A stretch of DNA of 64,000 bases, from NCBI GenBank assembly GCA_033961575.1, contig CM066727.1, positions 115,742,434 to 115,806,433 on the forward strand. Reading direction: 5' to 3'. Below, one piece after another: positions 32,473 through 44,239 of this stretch (its first letter is position 1; every line of letters begins with the position of its first letter). Source of the DNA: Aselliscus stoliczkanus. Its lineage: Eukaryota > Chordata > Mammalia > Chiroptera > Hipposideridae. The translations under genes and the position numbers were made by a program. The notes under the pieces are model-generated. The model saw nothing but the letters and a program-made list of their open reading frames with translations. It made no database searches and had not been told where the DNA came from.

Positions 32473-33090
32473 ACATGATTTCCTTCAGCATTCATTCATA
32501 CTGAGTACCTACCATACATAAAGCTATGTTTCTTCCATGGAAATATGGCAGTGAATGAAACACACCCAAATCCTTGCCCACATAAAGCTTAGTTCTGGTG
32601 GGGAGAGTTGTTATGAGCAATCAGTTAATAAAAACATAAATTATAGTGTATGTGGGGCTAAGTGCTCTGGAAAAAACCGATGGGGCAGGAGAGGTTGCGT
32701 GTGATGGGGGAGGTACAGCTTTGAATGGGTGGGAGGGAAGGTCTCATTGAGAAGGTGGCATTTGGGTGAAGGTGTAAAGGAGATGAGAGAATTGCTAATT
32801 CAGAGATCTAGGGGAAGAGTGTTCCAGTAGAGGGAACAGCTAGCGTGTACATCGTAGGAGTAGAGTGAGTGTGTGTGTGTGAGACAGAGAGAGAGAGACA
32901 GAGAGGGAGGGAGGGAGGGAGGGAGGGAGGGAGGGAGGGAGGGAGGGAGAGAGACAGAGAGACAGAGAGACAGAGAGAGAGAGCTGTGTAGATACTTGTG
33001 AGAACTTTGTCTCTTACTCTGAGTGATGGGAAGCCATTAGAGGCTTTTGAGCAGAGCAGTAACCTGATCTGACTTACATTATAGGGTCAC
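32473..33090 (+). repeat. Old unclassified interspersed repeat split by a purine microsatellite
   Basis: GAGTACCTACCATACATAAA, AAATATGGCAGTGAATGAAA, GAGAAGGTGGCATTTGGGTG, GTGTTCCAGTAGAGGGAACA and, after the microsatellite, GATGGGAAGCCATTAGAGGC TTTTGAGCAGAGCAGTAAC. The same order of phrases recurs at 35.4-35.8 kb and 39.06-39.25 kb and is common in mammalian genomes. I could not name the family. Confidence 0.5.
32870..32985 (+). repeat. Compound GT / GA / GGGA microsatellite
   Basis: A short GT run is followed by GA units and then a near-perfect (GGGA) array at 32905-32948 with at least ten GGG tracts, followed by GACAGA units. The GGG tracts could form G-quadruplexes on the plus strand. Confidence 0.95.
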
Positions 33091-33094
33091 TGTG

Positions 33095-33945
33095 GCACAG
33101 GAGCTAATTTTCAGTTGTCTTTCTCCTGTCTGTAGGCCGTCTGTGGGGGCCCCAGAAGACCAGACAGAGGGCTGCCCCATCCTTTCCCTATGACTTGTCC
33201 AGCCTCCATTCCTATTCTCCCCATCCTAACCATGAGATTTTTCTCCTGGCCAGGAGGGGCATGATGGTGCTGGGTTTCTTCTCTTTGCCTTGGAGTTTCT
33301 TCTGAAGGGACAGGATCTGGGCGGTTACAGTGGTTTGTTGGAACCTGCTCGTACTGGCGCTCAAGAGCCTGTTAGTAAATAATCAGAAAATTTGCCAGCT
33401 GCTTGTTGAGCCATTGGTAGCCTGAAACTGGCCACGGTGTGAGTATTTACACCATGGCAATTGGCAAGTGCTACAAGTCATGGCTTTTCCCCCTGGAGAA
33501 CTGGATGTTAAACACTTACCAGGCCACCACTGTTTTGTGATTTCCCCTATACCCGGGCAGTGGTTTTGGAGGGCAGGGCCTCTGCTTGCTTTCATTCAGC
33601 AAAGCATCTGTGTTCATGGTTTATGAAATGAAAAGGAAAGAGCACGGGGGACGTGTTGGCCGAGGGGGTGATGCGGGCTGGTGTTGGGAGCTTCTGGTGT
33701 GTTCCCCAGGACTGACAGGGCTTGTCCCCTGGTGCTGTGACCTGGAGCCTCTCCGTCGTTCCTGGCAGGGTCTTCCTGATGCATGAGCACTCTCTCACCT
33801 CACTTTTTCCTTTTCCTTTCCTCTGCCTCCTTCTGTGCTTGTAGGATGGTTGTGTGCAGGCCTTAGTAGAGGTTAGCTTTGTGCCTAAAAGCAGGGCCTT
33901 GCACTGGGTCCGAGTAAAACCACTTGGTGTAAAAAAAAGATCTCT
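33095..33945. other. Unique intronic sequence
   Basis: No gene or repeat family recognised. Confidence 0.35.
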
Positions 33946-33949
33946 GGTT

Positions 33950-34133
33950 GGGAAGTCAGGAAGCATAGGTTCCAGCCTCCTCTGCCTCTAGTCCTTGCCT
34001 CTCTTTGGTCCTCAGTTTCCTTGTTTATAAACTGGGATGACTCCCCTGCCTGTGTGTCATGGGAGAGTGGGATGAGGATTACACATGTGAAAGCTCCTTG
34101 AACAGCTGCAGGACTCACAGTGAACACTCCTTT
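33950..34133 (+). repeat. MIR relic
   Basis: AGTCAGGAAGCATAGGTTCC, GGTCCTCAGTTTCCTTGTTT, TAAACTGGGATGACTCCCCT, GAGGATTACACATGTGAAAG: a clear plus-strand MIR. Confidence 0.65.
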
Positions 34134-34139
34134 GCTCCT

Positions 34140-35375
34140 GGTGACCAGGCAGCTGGGACCCTCACCTCTGCCCTCCTGCTGTTGGGACGACAGCCTCGCC
34201 TCCCCCCGCACCCTGTTCTCCAGGAAGCTTCCCTGATGGGTCAGGCCTCCTGGGACAGGTCCTGTGAGCACTCAGTTTGTACCGCCCACTCTGGCACGTG
34301 CCTGGGTGCTTCTGTCACCTGCTGCCCTTTGATTTTGTCACTCTTCCACCAGATGGACCGATAGTTCCTCAGTACCATCTACAGTGACAAGCCCAGGACG
34401 TCTCAGGAAACCTTCAGCAATTATTGATCAGTGTCAGGGTCCTTTGTCTGTATGTCTCTCGCGCTTATATGAAATGTGAAGGATGGTTGCAGTGTGTGTG
34501 AATAAAGGTTCTGAAGCGTAATATTGTCCATTTGTTAAAGCAGTTTCGTGTCAATGACTTGTCTGCCACTCACAATCATATGGAAGCTTCATTTTACAGA
34601 TGAAGCAATGTAAGTGTTCTCATTCATTCATTCATTCATTCATTCGTTAGTTCTTCCATTCAAAAGCTGTGTACTGTGCTCAGAGAGCGGTAAGCCTCGT
34701 GTCCAGGTCATGCAGCCCTTCGTTCTGCCTGACTCTCTGCAGTATGAGTGTGTTTGCCTTGTGCGATTTTTCCAGGAGGCAGATGAGGTAGAGAGTGCAT
34801 CTGTGGTCTAAGCTCAGGCCTGCAGGGTGGAGGGAGAGAGGGGCAGCGCTGGTGTTCAGTGCCTGTCCCTGCTGTGTTCCTGAGGCTTCGGGCTGGCATT
34901 TCCTCTGGCAGCAGTGTGGGGGAGGGGAAGAACAGGTGTGCCCTGGCAACATGCCCAACTGGACTATGGAAGTGCCTCTTGGGGCTGGAGTTTGGGGGAT
35001 GAGTGACACACAGTCACCCAGACACATCAGGCCTCGCGGAGCCCAGCCGCATTCTCTGAGCTCCAAGCTGGATATCTGAGCTCCCCGGTGGCTCAGGAGA
35101 TGGCTGAATCTGGTGGGGTCCCCAGAGAGGGCCTCCAGTGGGGAGGACAAATCAAATGGTGGTGATCTCGCAAGGTGAGCGCCTACCAGATGGGCCGAGA
35201 GCAGCGTCGGGGGTGTCCCATGCATGGGTGAGGTGAGTATCTGTGGTGAAGATGGGGTGACGCCTGGGGGCTGTGGGCACTGCATGAGGGATTCCTGAAA
35301 TGTCCAGCACGTATCGAGCTAGGCTGATTGCTGCATGAGGAGCGCGGGTGAGTTCGTTCCCTCAGGAGCTTCTTG
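34140..35375. other. Unique intronic sequence with an ATTC microsatellite
   Basis: An (ATTC)6 tract lies at 34621-34646. A 200-codon minus-strand frame at 34680-35285 is Pro/Ser/Leu-rich and domain-free; I do not count it as a gene. Confidence 0.4.
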
Positions 35376-35379
35376 TAGT

Positions 35380-35830
35380 CTTGTAGGAAGACTTGCAAAC
35401 ACCCATGACACAAAGCAGAGTGAAATCAGTGCCCCTAAGAGAAGTTAGGAAGAAGAGGAGAGTCTCTTAGTGGTGTAGGATCCTTAGGATCAGGGAACCC
35501 TTGGTGGAGGGCGTGGCATTTGAGAAGAGCCTTGAACCATCTACTAAAGACAGAGATGTGTGGTCGACCCCTCGTGGGTGGAGCACAGTGCATGAGCAGA
35601 GTGTGGAGGCAGAGAAGTGGGGATGTGTCAAAGCAACAGTGAGGCGCTCCGACTGCTGGGAGCACAGGGCACAGGCAGCAGACCGTGGGGAGCAAGGCCC
35701 ACCAAGCACAGGGCAGGAGGTCTTGAAGGCCAAGCTTGAGAGTTTGTGTGGACCCTAGGGAGCCAGTGAAGATTCCGAGCTTGTGAAAGGGGCAGAGTGG
35801 CGCATCTGTCGGGACGGGCATGGTGGCAGC
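35380..35830. repeat. Old unclassified interspersed repeat
   Basis: GTGGCATTTGAGAAGAGCCT, GAGCAGAGTGTGGAGGCAGA, then GTGTGGACCCTAGGGAGCCA and GTGAAAGGGGCAGAGTGGCG repeat the phrase order of 32473-33090. Confidence 0.4.
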
Positions 35831-35834
35831 ATGT

Positions 35835-37935
35835 GGTAGGGTGAAGCAGGAGGAGGGCCAGAGGCAGGGACGCAGGTCAGCAGGCGGTAGCAGGAGCTGA
35901 GCTGGCGGTTGGTCATGAGGAGGGGCGCGGTGACAAGGACCGAGCTTGCAGGGCTGCGCATATGCATGCCGGCTTCATTCTGGGCTTTGCTGAGGAAGTC
36001 TGGGTGGGCGAAACGTGGCTGGGCACACATATGGTTGGGTAAGGAGTGACTTTCTGCCAGGGCGGCCTGCGAGAGACTTTGGGAAGAACCTTCTGGGACA
36101 GTGAGGGTTTTGGTAGCCCCAATAGCAGATGGACAAGTGTAGTTTATGACCATTTTCACCTCAAGTACTTTGAGAGCGGAAGGATGCCTCCAGGTTTGGG
36201 AAGGACTGGATAGTCCTCTGAGGCCCCTCGGCGGGGGACACCTTGAATGACTTGGCCACATGCACGCGGGTCAGCCTGAGGTGGGGGAGGGAAGAAGGGC
36301 TGAGTGGGACGACGGCCAGTGCTGCAGCCTCCCTTGATAGAGTGGCCAGTGGAAGTTCAGGGGCCACAAGTGATGTCATGCACCATGAGACTGTGAGTCC
36401 TTAGACCCCCTAGTCTACCCAATGGGGTGCCCTAATGCATCTCTCCTTAACGCACCCACGTACCTCTCATTTTCTTTAGCTGGAGAAGGCCATGTGCAGT
36501 TCCCTTCCCCTGATGGGTTCAGAGTAGGTGGAATCCAGGGCTCTGTCCCTGCTCCATCTTCTTTAGAGCATCCCTAAGTGCGAGCACACACTGCCCTTTT
36601 CTGTAGTGGCCCAGGCTCCACGGAGGGAGAGGGAAGCCGGGAGGCAGCATGCAGCAGGCAGCGACTCCTGAACCAGCGAAGGGTCCCAGCTGTTCGGCTG
36701 CTGGTGTCGCAGGCAGGTTGGATGCGGGGTCAGAGAGTGCTGTCCCCGTGGCAGTCAGCACCCTCCATGGAGTGCTTTAGGAATATTGGATTTGCTGGGT
36801 CAGTAAATTTCCGCTGGTACGTGGCAATAAGCCTCAGGCTCATCATGGTTCCTGGTGCCAGGCGGCCTGGCCTTATCTCATCCTCCTGAAGCCTCCTGCC
36901 CTCCTTGATAAGTACTAATAACAAATACCTTCTTTCTAGCCTGTCTCCCAGGTGTGGTTGGCTCAGTGTGCACATGCCCATGGGCGCAGGCACCCCTGGC
37001 TGCCTCGCAAACCATGCCTTTTTAGGGATCTGACAGGGTTGCTGATGCGGCCGGTTTCCTGGAAAAAGGGGTCTGAGAGCCCAGGCTGGGCAGCTCACAG
37101 GGTGGGATGTGAGCTTTCAGGGCTCTGAGGCTGCTGCTCCCTCCCTCCCTGCAGATTTGTTCAAAGAGGAGACTGCTGTCCTTGGGGCATGGCATTTCTT
37201 GCTGTTTGCATAAAGCCTCCGCTGCTCAGGCCTCTTCCAGAGGCCCTCAAGCTTTATTCATGATTTTCGGTGATTTCGAAGCTCCTGTGAGACACACACT
37301 GTGACAAGGGCTGGAATACAAAGATGATGAACACAGCCCTTCCCTCAAGGAGCTTACAGTCTCAGGTGGGGGGCAGGGAGGTGGGTGAACATGCAGCACT
37401 GTGGTGGGTCAGGGGGGCTTAGGGTGTGTTGGTGCTCCAAGGAGAAGCCCCACCCAGCTTCCCCAGACATCACTGTAGAGGCGAGAGCATCACTGATGCC
37501 ATCTGGACTGTGGAAGCCAGGCAGTCAACGGACATGTGGGGAAAGGTGGTGCAGGCAGAGATAGCAGCACGTGCAGAGGCTGGGGGCTGAGGAAGACGTT
37601 GATGTGGGCTCATTTTGGTAGGAGCACAGGGAAAGTAAGATGCTGGGGGTGGGGCCGATGAGAGGAGTAGTGGGTGGGGAAGCACCCAGGCAGGTTTTTA
37701 ACTGACATCCAGGGTCACCTCTGCTCCAGCCCACCTTCCCTCAAATTCACTTTCTGGGAAGCTTTATTTTGGCTAGGTGTGTGGACATGCCCTCCGCAGA
37801 TGTCCTGGGTGCCCTTCTGCCCTCTGGCTCTGCCTAGCCATCCCCTACCAGGTCATACTTGCTCCTGCCCTCTGTCTGTTCTGTCCTGCCCATCTTCCAA
37901 GAGCCAGGGTAGGTCCCGTTTTTCAGGGTGGGAGT
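35835..37935. other. Unique intronic sequence with old repeat scraps
   Basis: GCTGGAATACAAAGATGATG near 37311-37330 and AAGGAGCTTACAGTCTC near 37349 are fragments of an old repeat type. No exon recognised. Confidence 0.35.
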
Positions 37936-37939
37936 TTTA

Positions 37940-38060
37940 GGGCTGGAAGGAGCCTTAGAGAGCCAGCTAGTCCAACCTCCTGGTTTTGTAGTTGAGGAAC
38001 TAGAGATCACACAGGTAATTGGTGTCCTGAGGCCCGAGGCGACCACACGGCTGGAAGCCT
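37940..38060. repeat. Old mammalian interspersed repeat (unclassified)
   Basis: GGGCTGGAAGGAGCCTTAGA, GCTAGTCCAACCTCCTGGTT and GTTGAGGAACTAGAGATCAC form the same type of relic as at 11281-11400. Confidence 0.45.
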
Positions 38061-38255
38061 AATGATGCTGAGCTGCTCTGCACATGCCCTCCGCTGAGCT
38101 CCTTTCCATCTCTTCGTTCATGTTCACTGAGCCCCTGCTGCAGGTCAGGCACTGCACTGGGTATGCAGGAATTAGAAAACCAGACCCCATCCCACTGCCC
38201 TGGGGCTTATGGTCCAGTAGGAGAATTAGCACATTGTCACTCAAGTAAACATGTA

Positions 38256-39001
38256 CAGTGGACCCTTGAACTTAGGGTGCAGACCTCCCCTTGGGGTCAG
38301 AAATCCATGTGTAACTTTTTTTTTTTTTTAATTGGGGAATCGGGGAAGGGGAACAGACAAGTTGGTCTTTTTGTTCTTCAGTCTAGTTGCGGAGGATGTT
38401 GCTTCACTGGCCCATGTTGGTATCGTCATTGCGCTCTTCCCAGATGAGGCAGATCGGTCTCCAGTCTCTGGGTGTCACTCACCAGGCCATTGGCAGCTCA
38501 CGCTGGCTGCCCGCCGCTAACGCTGGCTGCCGCCCACTCACTAGCCCATGGCAGCCCACTGCAGCAGGGGCTGCAGCTACACCGTCGCCGGGGCTCGCAC
38601 AGCCCAGCTCCAGGTGGAGCTGTTGTTAGCTGTAGAGGGCAGTGTCACTGGCTCTCATATGTGACACTCTCATATGTGGCTCTCATATCCGAACTGGGGC
38701 CGCTGGCATCCCAAAATCAGCTCTTAACCAATGCACCACTCTGCCGGCCCTCCATGTGTAACTTTTGACTCCCCCAAAATGTAACTGCTAACAGTCTACT
38801 CTTGACTAGTAGCCTTACTGATAAATGGTCTATTAACACGTTTTGTATGTTATATGTATTACATACTGTATTCTTGCAGTGAAGTAAGCTAGAGAAAAGA
38901 AAACGTTATTAAGAAAATCATACATTTACAGTATTTATTGAAAAAATATGCATATAAGTGGACCCACACAGTTGAAACCCATTTTGTTCAAGGGTCAACT
39001 G
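38256..39001. mobile_element. Tigger/pogo-type DNA transposon (non-autonomous), split by a SINE
   Basis: The ends CAGTGGACCCTTGAAC and, inverted, CAGTTGACCCTTGAAC match at 15 of 16 and are flanked by TA on both sides (38254-38255, 39002-39003). The interior has AACTTTTGACTCCCCCAAAA, TTTTGTATGTTATATGTATT and GTAAGCTAGAGAAAAGAAAA, a pattern I recognise from Tigger-related MER elements. Removing the SINE and one duplication copy leaves about 280 bp. Confidence 0.75.
38320..38750 (-). mobile_element. Rhin-1-like SINE inside the Tigger-like element
   Basis: A minus-strand copy with an exact 16-bp duplication TCCATGTGTAACTTTT at 38304-38319 and 38751-38766. Its tail lacks the usual GGGGGAGGGGAACAGCGTTG segment, and near 38655-38690 the phrase CTCTCATAT is present three times, a local microduplication. 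Confidence 0.9.
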
Positions 39002-39004
39002 TAC

Positions 39005-39370
39005 TTTCAAATTGGGCTGAGCGCTACGAGAAAAAGGGGCAAATGGTGCTATGAGACTCTGTGTTGATGGGGAGGGAGGCTTTCATTTAGATGGCAGGGG
39101 AATAGCCAGAACACCAGAAGAGACTTTCCTGAAGAATTTATAAGAGCTCGGGCATGAGTAGAACTAAGTCAGGCAGTGGATTGTGGAAGAGCATTCCAGC
39201 GGAGGGCGCAGCATGCACAGAGCCTCTCAGGAGAGAAAGGGCTCCGAGAGCCCACTGGCCGTAGCATAATGAGAGGATCCTGGTTGGAAATGGGGCTGGA
39301 AGGGTAGGCAGGGTCCAATCATGCTGGACCTTTGATGTTGTTTCAGGAATTTGGGTTGTAATAGAAAAGG
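39005..39370. repeat. Old unclassified interspersed repeat
   Basis: AGGCTTTCATTTAGATGGCA, GGAAGAGCATTCCAGCGGAG and GGCGCAGCATGCACAGAGCC show the same phrase order as the repeats at 32.7 and 35.5 kb. Confidence 0.4.
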
Positions 39371-39381
39371 AGGATAGTGTG

Positions 39382-39436
39382 CACACACACACACACACAC
39401 ACGCACATGCATGCACACGTATGCACGCATGCACAC
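39382..39436. repeat. (CA)n microsatellite with CA/TG-rich flank
   Basis: A pure CA tract to 39402, then alternating GCACATGCATGC-type sequence to about 39436. Confidence 0.9.
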
Positions 39437-39439
39437 AAT

Positions 39440-40125
39440 CATCATCTTGGTAAAATTGGAAGCCACGGAAGGGGTTACAGTAGAAGAGCACTAAGAGTGA
39501 GAAGGTGGCATCGCTGCTGCAGCGGGCTCAGGGCAGGGCAGGAAGAGAGCTCTGTGGGGCGGCGCTGCAGGGGCCAGGTGAGAGGGTGTAGGGCTGGGTG
39601 GACCACATCTGCAGAGACCGTGACAAGTGGAAGGTGGCTCACTGGACAGGACTTGTGTTTGCCTGGAGGTGGGGGAAGTGACCGAAGAGAGTCTTGGATG
39701 GCTCTTAGGCTCTGGCAGAGGCAATGAGGTGGGTTTTTCGGCTGTTTATTGCTAAAGGAAGGGCACTGCTGTGGGGGCAGGAGGCAGGGCTCAGGCAAGG
39801 TCAGTCCCTCTGGGGCATGTGAAATTGGAGCTGCCGCTGAGACAGCCAAGTGGGTATGCCAAGTAAGATCTGGGTATGTGTGCTTGGGGCTTGGAAGACA
39901 GGTCAGGCCCAGGTAACATTTAGGTGTCACTAGCGTGTGGATAGCACTGGAAGGGACAACCGAATACAGGAATGTCAGAGAAGAGGGCCCAGAGCTGAGG
40001 GACTCCCTGGGTGAGGACGCGGGGCTGCCAGCACTTACCCTGAGAATGTGAGCACAAAACCTTTGTATTGATTATGTTATTTTGTATCTTTCTCTGCTCA
40101 ACTACATTATCATTAGATGGGGACT
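39440..40125. other. Unique intronic sequence
   Basis: No gene recognised; GC-rich with domain-free open frames on both strands. Confidence 0.35.
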
Positions 40126-40129
40126 GTGA

Positions 40130-40590
40130 CCATATTTACTATAATGATAATTACTGTTGATAATGATAATAGCACCTCAGTTCATTGAACATTTTCAGGC
40201 ATGAGCAATGTGCATTACATTCATAACTTTTTATCTCAATTTAAAAAAAAAAAATTTATTGGGTAACATTGGTTAATAAGATGCTATAAGTTTCAGGTGT
40301 ATAACTTTATAATGCATCATCAGTCAGTATATTGTAGTGTGTGTTCACCACCCACAGTCTAGTCTCCATCTGTCACCATATGTTTGACGCCCTTTACCCT
40401 CTCTGTGCTCCCTCCATACCCCTAATCTGTATTTTCTTGCACACTGCTTGGGAAGGTGTTTATTGTTACTTCCATTTTATAGTTAGGAAACTGAGATACA
40501 CAGCAGGTAAGCGGTTATTACAGGTTACCTGGCATCTGGGTAACTCATTCCAGATGGGATGTAGACATACATTTGTCTAGTCCCAAAGCC
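40130..40590 (-). repeat. MIR/L2-type relic split by an L1 tail
   Basis: GATAATAGCACCTCAGTTCA and TTTTTATCTCA before the insertion, TTACTTCCATTTTATAGTTA and GGAAACTGAGATACACAGCA after it, together form one antisense MIR-like copy. Confidence 0.5.
40241..40432 (-). mobile_element. LINE-1 3' tail, 5'-truncated
   Basis: TTTATTGGGTAACATTGGTT, AAGTTTCAGGTGTATAACTT, GTGTGTTCACCACCCACAGT and CCATCTGTCACCATATGTTT are the antisense of the L1 3'UTR known from bats and carnivores. It interrupts the older MIR-like relic. An A-run at 40243-40254 lies next to the junction. Confidence 0.7.
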
Positions 40591-40594
40591 CAGT

Positions 40595-42640
40595 GTTTCC
40601 ATGACATCATTTTGCCGGAACTTTGTTTGTTGTAGTTGAGTCAGATGGTGGGTATGGACGGGGGTCACTGAAGGTGTCTGAGCAGATGCCATTCTTTCTC
40701 ACAGAGCTGGGCCCAACTGACCCACAGTGGTAGGGCATGTGGTGCGTGCTGAGTGGCGTTGGCTTTGTGATGATCCATGCACACCTCTCAGCTGGCTCCT
40801 CATGATCTAGAAGCCTCATTTCTCGTACTTCTGGCTGGGCCAGGAGTAGTATGGCGGCCCATAGCTGTGACCCTGTTTCCTGGGAGCCGAGCCAATTGCA
40901 CAGTCTCACCAGTGCATGCTCTGATCAGCGTTCTCACCTGTCACATGTGGAGCATGGGCACACAGCTGAGGGTCTCTTCACAGCCTTGTTTTCTCAGTAG
41001 CCAGGAGTGACCTCTGACAAGGGCTGACCACAGCCAGCTCTTGGACTTGGAGACATGGCTGCAGCAGCAGGGAGCCTGCTCGAGTTCACCAGTGCTTCAG
41101 TTGGAGGCAGCCTTCACTGTCCTGACAGCTGCTCCCGAAGGCGTGGCCAGCAGGACCGGCAGGGGCCCCAGAGCAGCCTGTCCTGTCTCGCTCCTGTCTC
41201 AGCCTTCTCTTTTTCCCACTTCCCACCTTTCTTGACTCTTCCTCCCAAATGGTTCTGTGATCCCTAAGTGTTTTTTTATCTGTCTATTCATTTCTGTGTT
41301 CATTCCAGGCTCTGTGCTAGAGACATGGCTGTAAACAAAACGGTTGACTGCATGGCATTTACTCTCATCTGTAGCTGGGCATTTAAATTTCCTGAGTTCC
41401 CTCGTCAGGTTCTGATGCCCTCAGATAGTCTGCTTTCCAGGAACAATTCCATAGATTTCTGGCTTGGGTCCCATCCTCTGGCTAATGAACTTGGGGCTCT
41501 CTGGCTGCCCTTGGAGACAGCGCAGGCCTTCGGCACGGTGGTCTTCCTTTTCCGCGCTTCCCAGCGCTTCCTGGGTACCTGCCCTGTGGTGTTGCCGTGA
41601 CAGGCACCGGCTTGGGTGGTGAAATGATTAAGATACAGTCCCTGCCTTCTTTGGGAAGCCCAGTGGCCAGAGCAGAGGCAGGTGGGCAAACAGTCATTGA
41701 AGCCTGAATAAAGAACTGGGGGGTCTGAAGGAGGGAGGAGCAGGCCTCTCCCCAGAGAAGGAGGTACGCGGCCACCCCTGGTAGATTATCCTGAGCAAGT
41801 CATCCCTCTGTCTAACTGTGACCCTCCCACTGCAGCCAAACCCTGTTTGTTTGTTTGTTTGTTTGTTTTCCTTACGAGGCTCACAAAAACTAAACAAGTG
41901 AAAAACAAGACTACCTTTAGCTCTTTTCTACCCCGACTCTTTTACCATTGTTGTCCTTCCCGAATCCTGGCCAAGCAGTAACACATGCTGTTCTGGCTGT
42001 TTAATTTCCATAGCGTAGCTGACTTGCCCCTGCCTCTGGACCCTCCTCACCACCCCCTGCCAAGCGGATCTGCACGCAGACAGCTCAGGGTGTGGGCCCC
42101 CTGCTAGGGACCTCTGCAGTCCCCTCTCTTGGCACTGTAGGTAAACGGCTTGCGGAGCAATTACAGTATTTTCTATAGTGCTGAAGAAGATCCCAGTTTT
42201 GGAGTTTAAATACTGGAGTGAAGTGTGAGTCTCCCTTCTCCTGTGATGGCAGCCCATCTCACCCATTCCTTAGGATAGCAAGTGCCACTTGGTGTCTAAG
42301 GTAAATCCTGGGTTAGGCTGCCTTGTTTGAGGTATAGAGGTACAGGATACCTCATCTGCAGCACACACTGCCCAATGCAGAAATAGTTAGCACAGGTCCC
42401 GAAGGGATCTGTGTTGGCCCTTCAGCTCTGAGTGTGTGTGGGTGAGTGAGAGACCCAAGAGTGAGCTCTGCCTCGCACTGCGAGCCTGAGAAATTCAGTG
42501 AGAGGCAGAGAGGGCTTGGCATTTACTCTGAAGCCCACATTGCCCAGCTGCCAGTCAGCAGAGATGTTGCATGTTGTTTTCACTTATTCACGTATTCACT
42601 TCTCTTCCTCCCCTCTGGGAATTGTGTACTTGCTTCACTT
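40595..42640. other. Unique intronic sequence with a TTTG microsatellite
   Basis: (TTTG)6 lies at 41845-41868. TTTCTGTGTTCATTCCAGGC near 41291 is a small L2-like fragment. No exon recognised. Confidence 0.4.
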
Positions 42641-42643
42641 TGT

Positions 42644-42646
<3 letters not shown>

Positions 42647-42699
<53 letters not shown>

Positions 42700-42726
42700 A
42701 GAGAAAGAGAAAGAGAAAGAAAGAAG
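42647..42726. repeat. (GA)n / (GAAA) compound microsatellite
   Basis: About 23 GA units followed by GAAAGA units. The tract is open in several frames (Arg-Glu repeats), an artefact of the dinucleotide. Confidence 0.95.
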
Positions 42727-42729
42727 GCA

Positions 42730-43740
42730 GCTCTGCCTTGTTCACATCCTCAGAGATCGTCAAGGGCAGTCTGTACCTTCCAGCTCCCCTGACATGTGAG
42801 TAGTTGAGGGTCAGGAGGGGGCAGGAGAGTGGTGTCTCAGCTGATCTTTTCTCTCTGGTGGCTCCTTCTGTACCCAAATCTAAGAAATTGAGGTAAGCCG
42901 TAGCATCTGGTATTCTGGCATCTCCGCCACCCTGCTGCTAGGCCCGGCTTCCTAGGCACCAACTTTGTCATGTGCTCCCACTGCTTGGGAAGCTCTGGGC
43001 CCAGGCCCAGACTCGTCACATGTCATGCAGTAGCTCCCACGGACCCTCACTTTGACTCCCAGGCATACTCTCCTGCTTTAGCCAGGCCTGAGTTCTCATT
43101 GCCCCAGAATGGACCATACCCACTCCTTCCTAGATAATGCCCTCCCTCTTCTACACCCTCTCCAGAGAGCCCTTCTGCAAGGGGAAGGCCCATCGGACAG
43201 CTCTTTGGGGGTCCCAACATGGCACATGCTTGCTATCTCACTTCTGCTTTGCGCTTCACTTGGTATGGGGGTAAAGGCTGGTCCCTTCGGCTAGCTTGTG
43301 AGCTCCCTGAGGCCTACGACTATGGCTGACACATCTTTGTGTCTTCCAGGGTCCTTGCTGAGTGTCCTGCCCATGATGAGTAATCTATTACGAATGCATG
43401 GTTTGTTCATGGTGGGAGGGAGGACAGATGCTAAACCTGCCTTCCTATGGCTCCTCTCCCAGCTTTGTCCAAACTGTCTCCTTTCATAGACCCCTTCCTT
43501 CTTCCAACCCTCTATAAGATAACTGAGGGCATCTCCTTGAGGACTCACCTTAGCTGATCAGCAGTCCAGTGGCCCCTCCTTGACCACACTTCTCCCATTT
43601 GCCCCGTACTCAGGGTCCTTTTATCTAATGAGCTCTCATAAGGATGTGCGATTTTGGGTTCCTTGTGTGCTTTTAGAGTCTGTCTGTTAGACTGGAAGAT
43701 TCCCAAGTGCGGGAACTAGGTTTAGAGCCCAAAAGAGTAA
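42730..43740. other. Unique intronic sequence
   Basis: No gene or repeat family recognised, apart from AGACTGGAAGATTCCCAAGT near 43690, an L2-like scrap. Confidence 0.35.
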
Positions 43741-43744
43741 ACAA

Positions 43745-43902
43745 TGTGAGTTTTGTACACACAGTTTCTTTATCTGTGAAATGGGCTAATAGCCATAGCT
43801 ATCTCATAGGGTTGTCAGTGAGTTACTGCGTGTAAAGCCTGGTGCCGGGGGTATAATGAGGATTTATAATAAATCTGAGGTGCTTTTGTTATTCTGATAA
43901 TG
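43745..43902 (+). repeat. MIR relic, 3' half
   Basis: AGTTTCTTTATCTGTGAAAT, CATAGCTATCTCATAGGGTT and TACTGCGTGTAAAGCCTGGT mark a plus-strand MIR. Confidence 0.65.
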
Positions 43903-44239
43903 ACTAAATTGGGAACCCTGATGGGACCTCCCTGAAACTTTGTTAATGGACTGAAGAGTGGGACTTGAGTGTCCTTTTCACAAGTGTGACCAGGAGGGAG
44001 CAGAACTGTTATACTGGGCAGCCTCCTCTCTTACCTGCCTGGTGTCCTTCGCTCTCTGCCCCCCACCCCCCAGCCCCCAGGGCCTCAGTTGCTGAGGAAA
44101 TAGTTACTGGCACGAATCTATAAGCAGAAATGAAGGTGGAACGACAATGCGGAGGTTATTCTCACTGAACGAGGTGTGAGTTGGGAAGAAGAGAGATAAA
44201 AACAAGGAAAGAAGGGGCCTGCCTGGGAGGGCACTTGCT

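Noticed and set aside
34680..35285. A 201-codon minus-strand frame
   Set aside because: Same reasons; composition-driven, overlapped by frames on the other strand.
42446..42803. Arg-Glu-repeat proteins around 42.6 kb
   Set aside because: Produced by the GA microsatellite.
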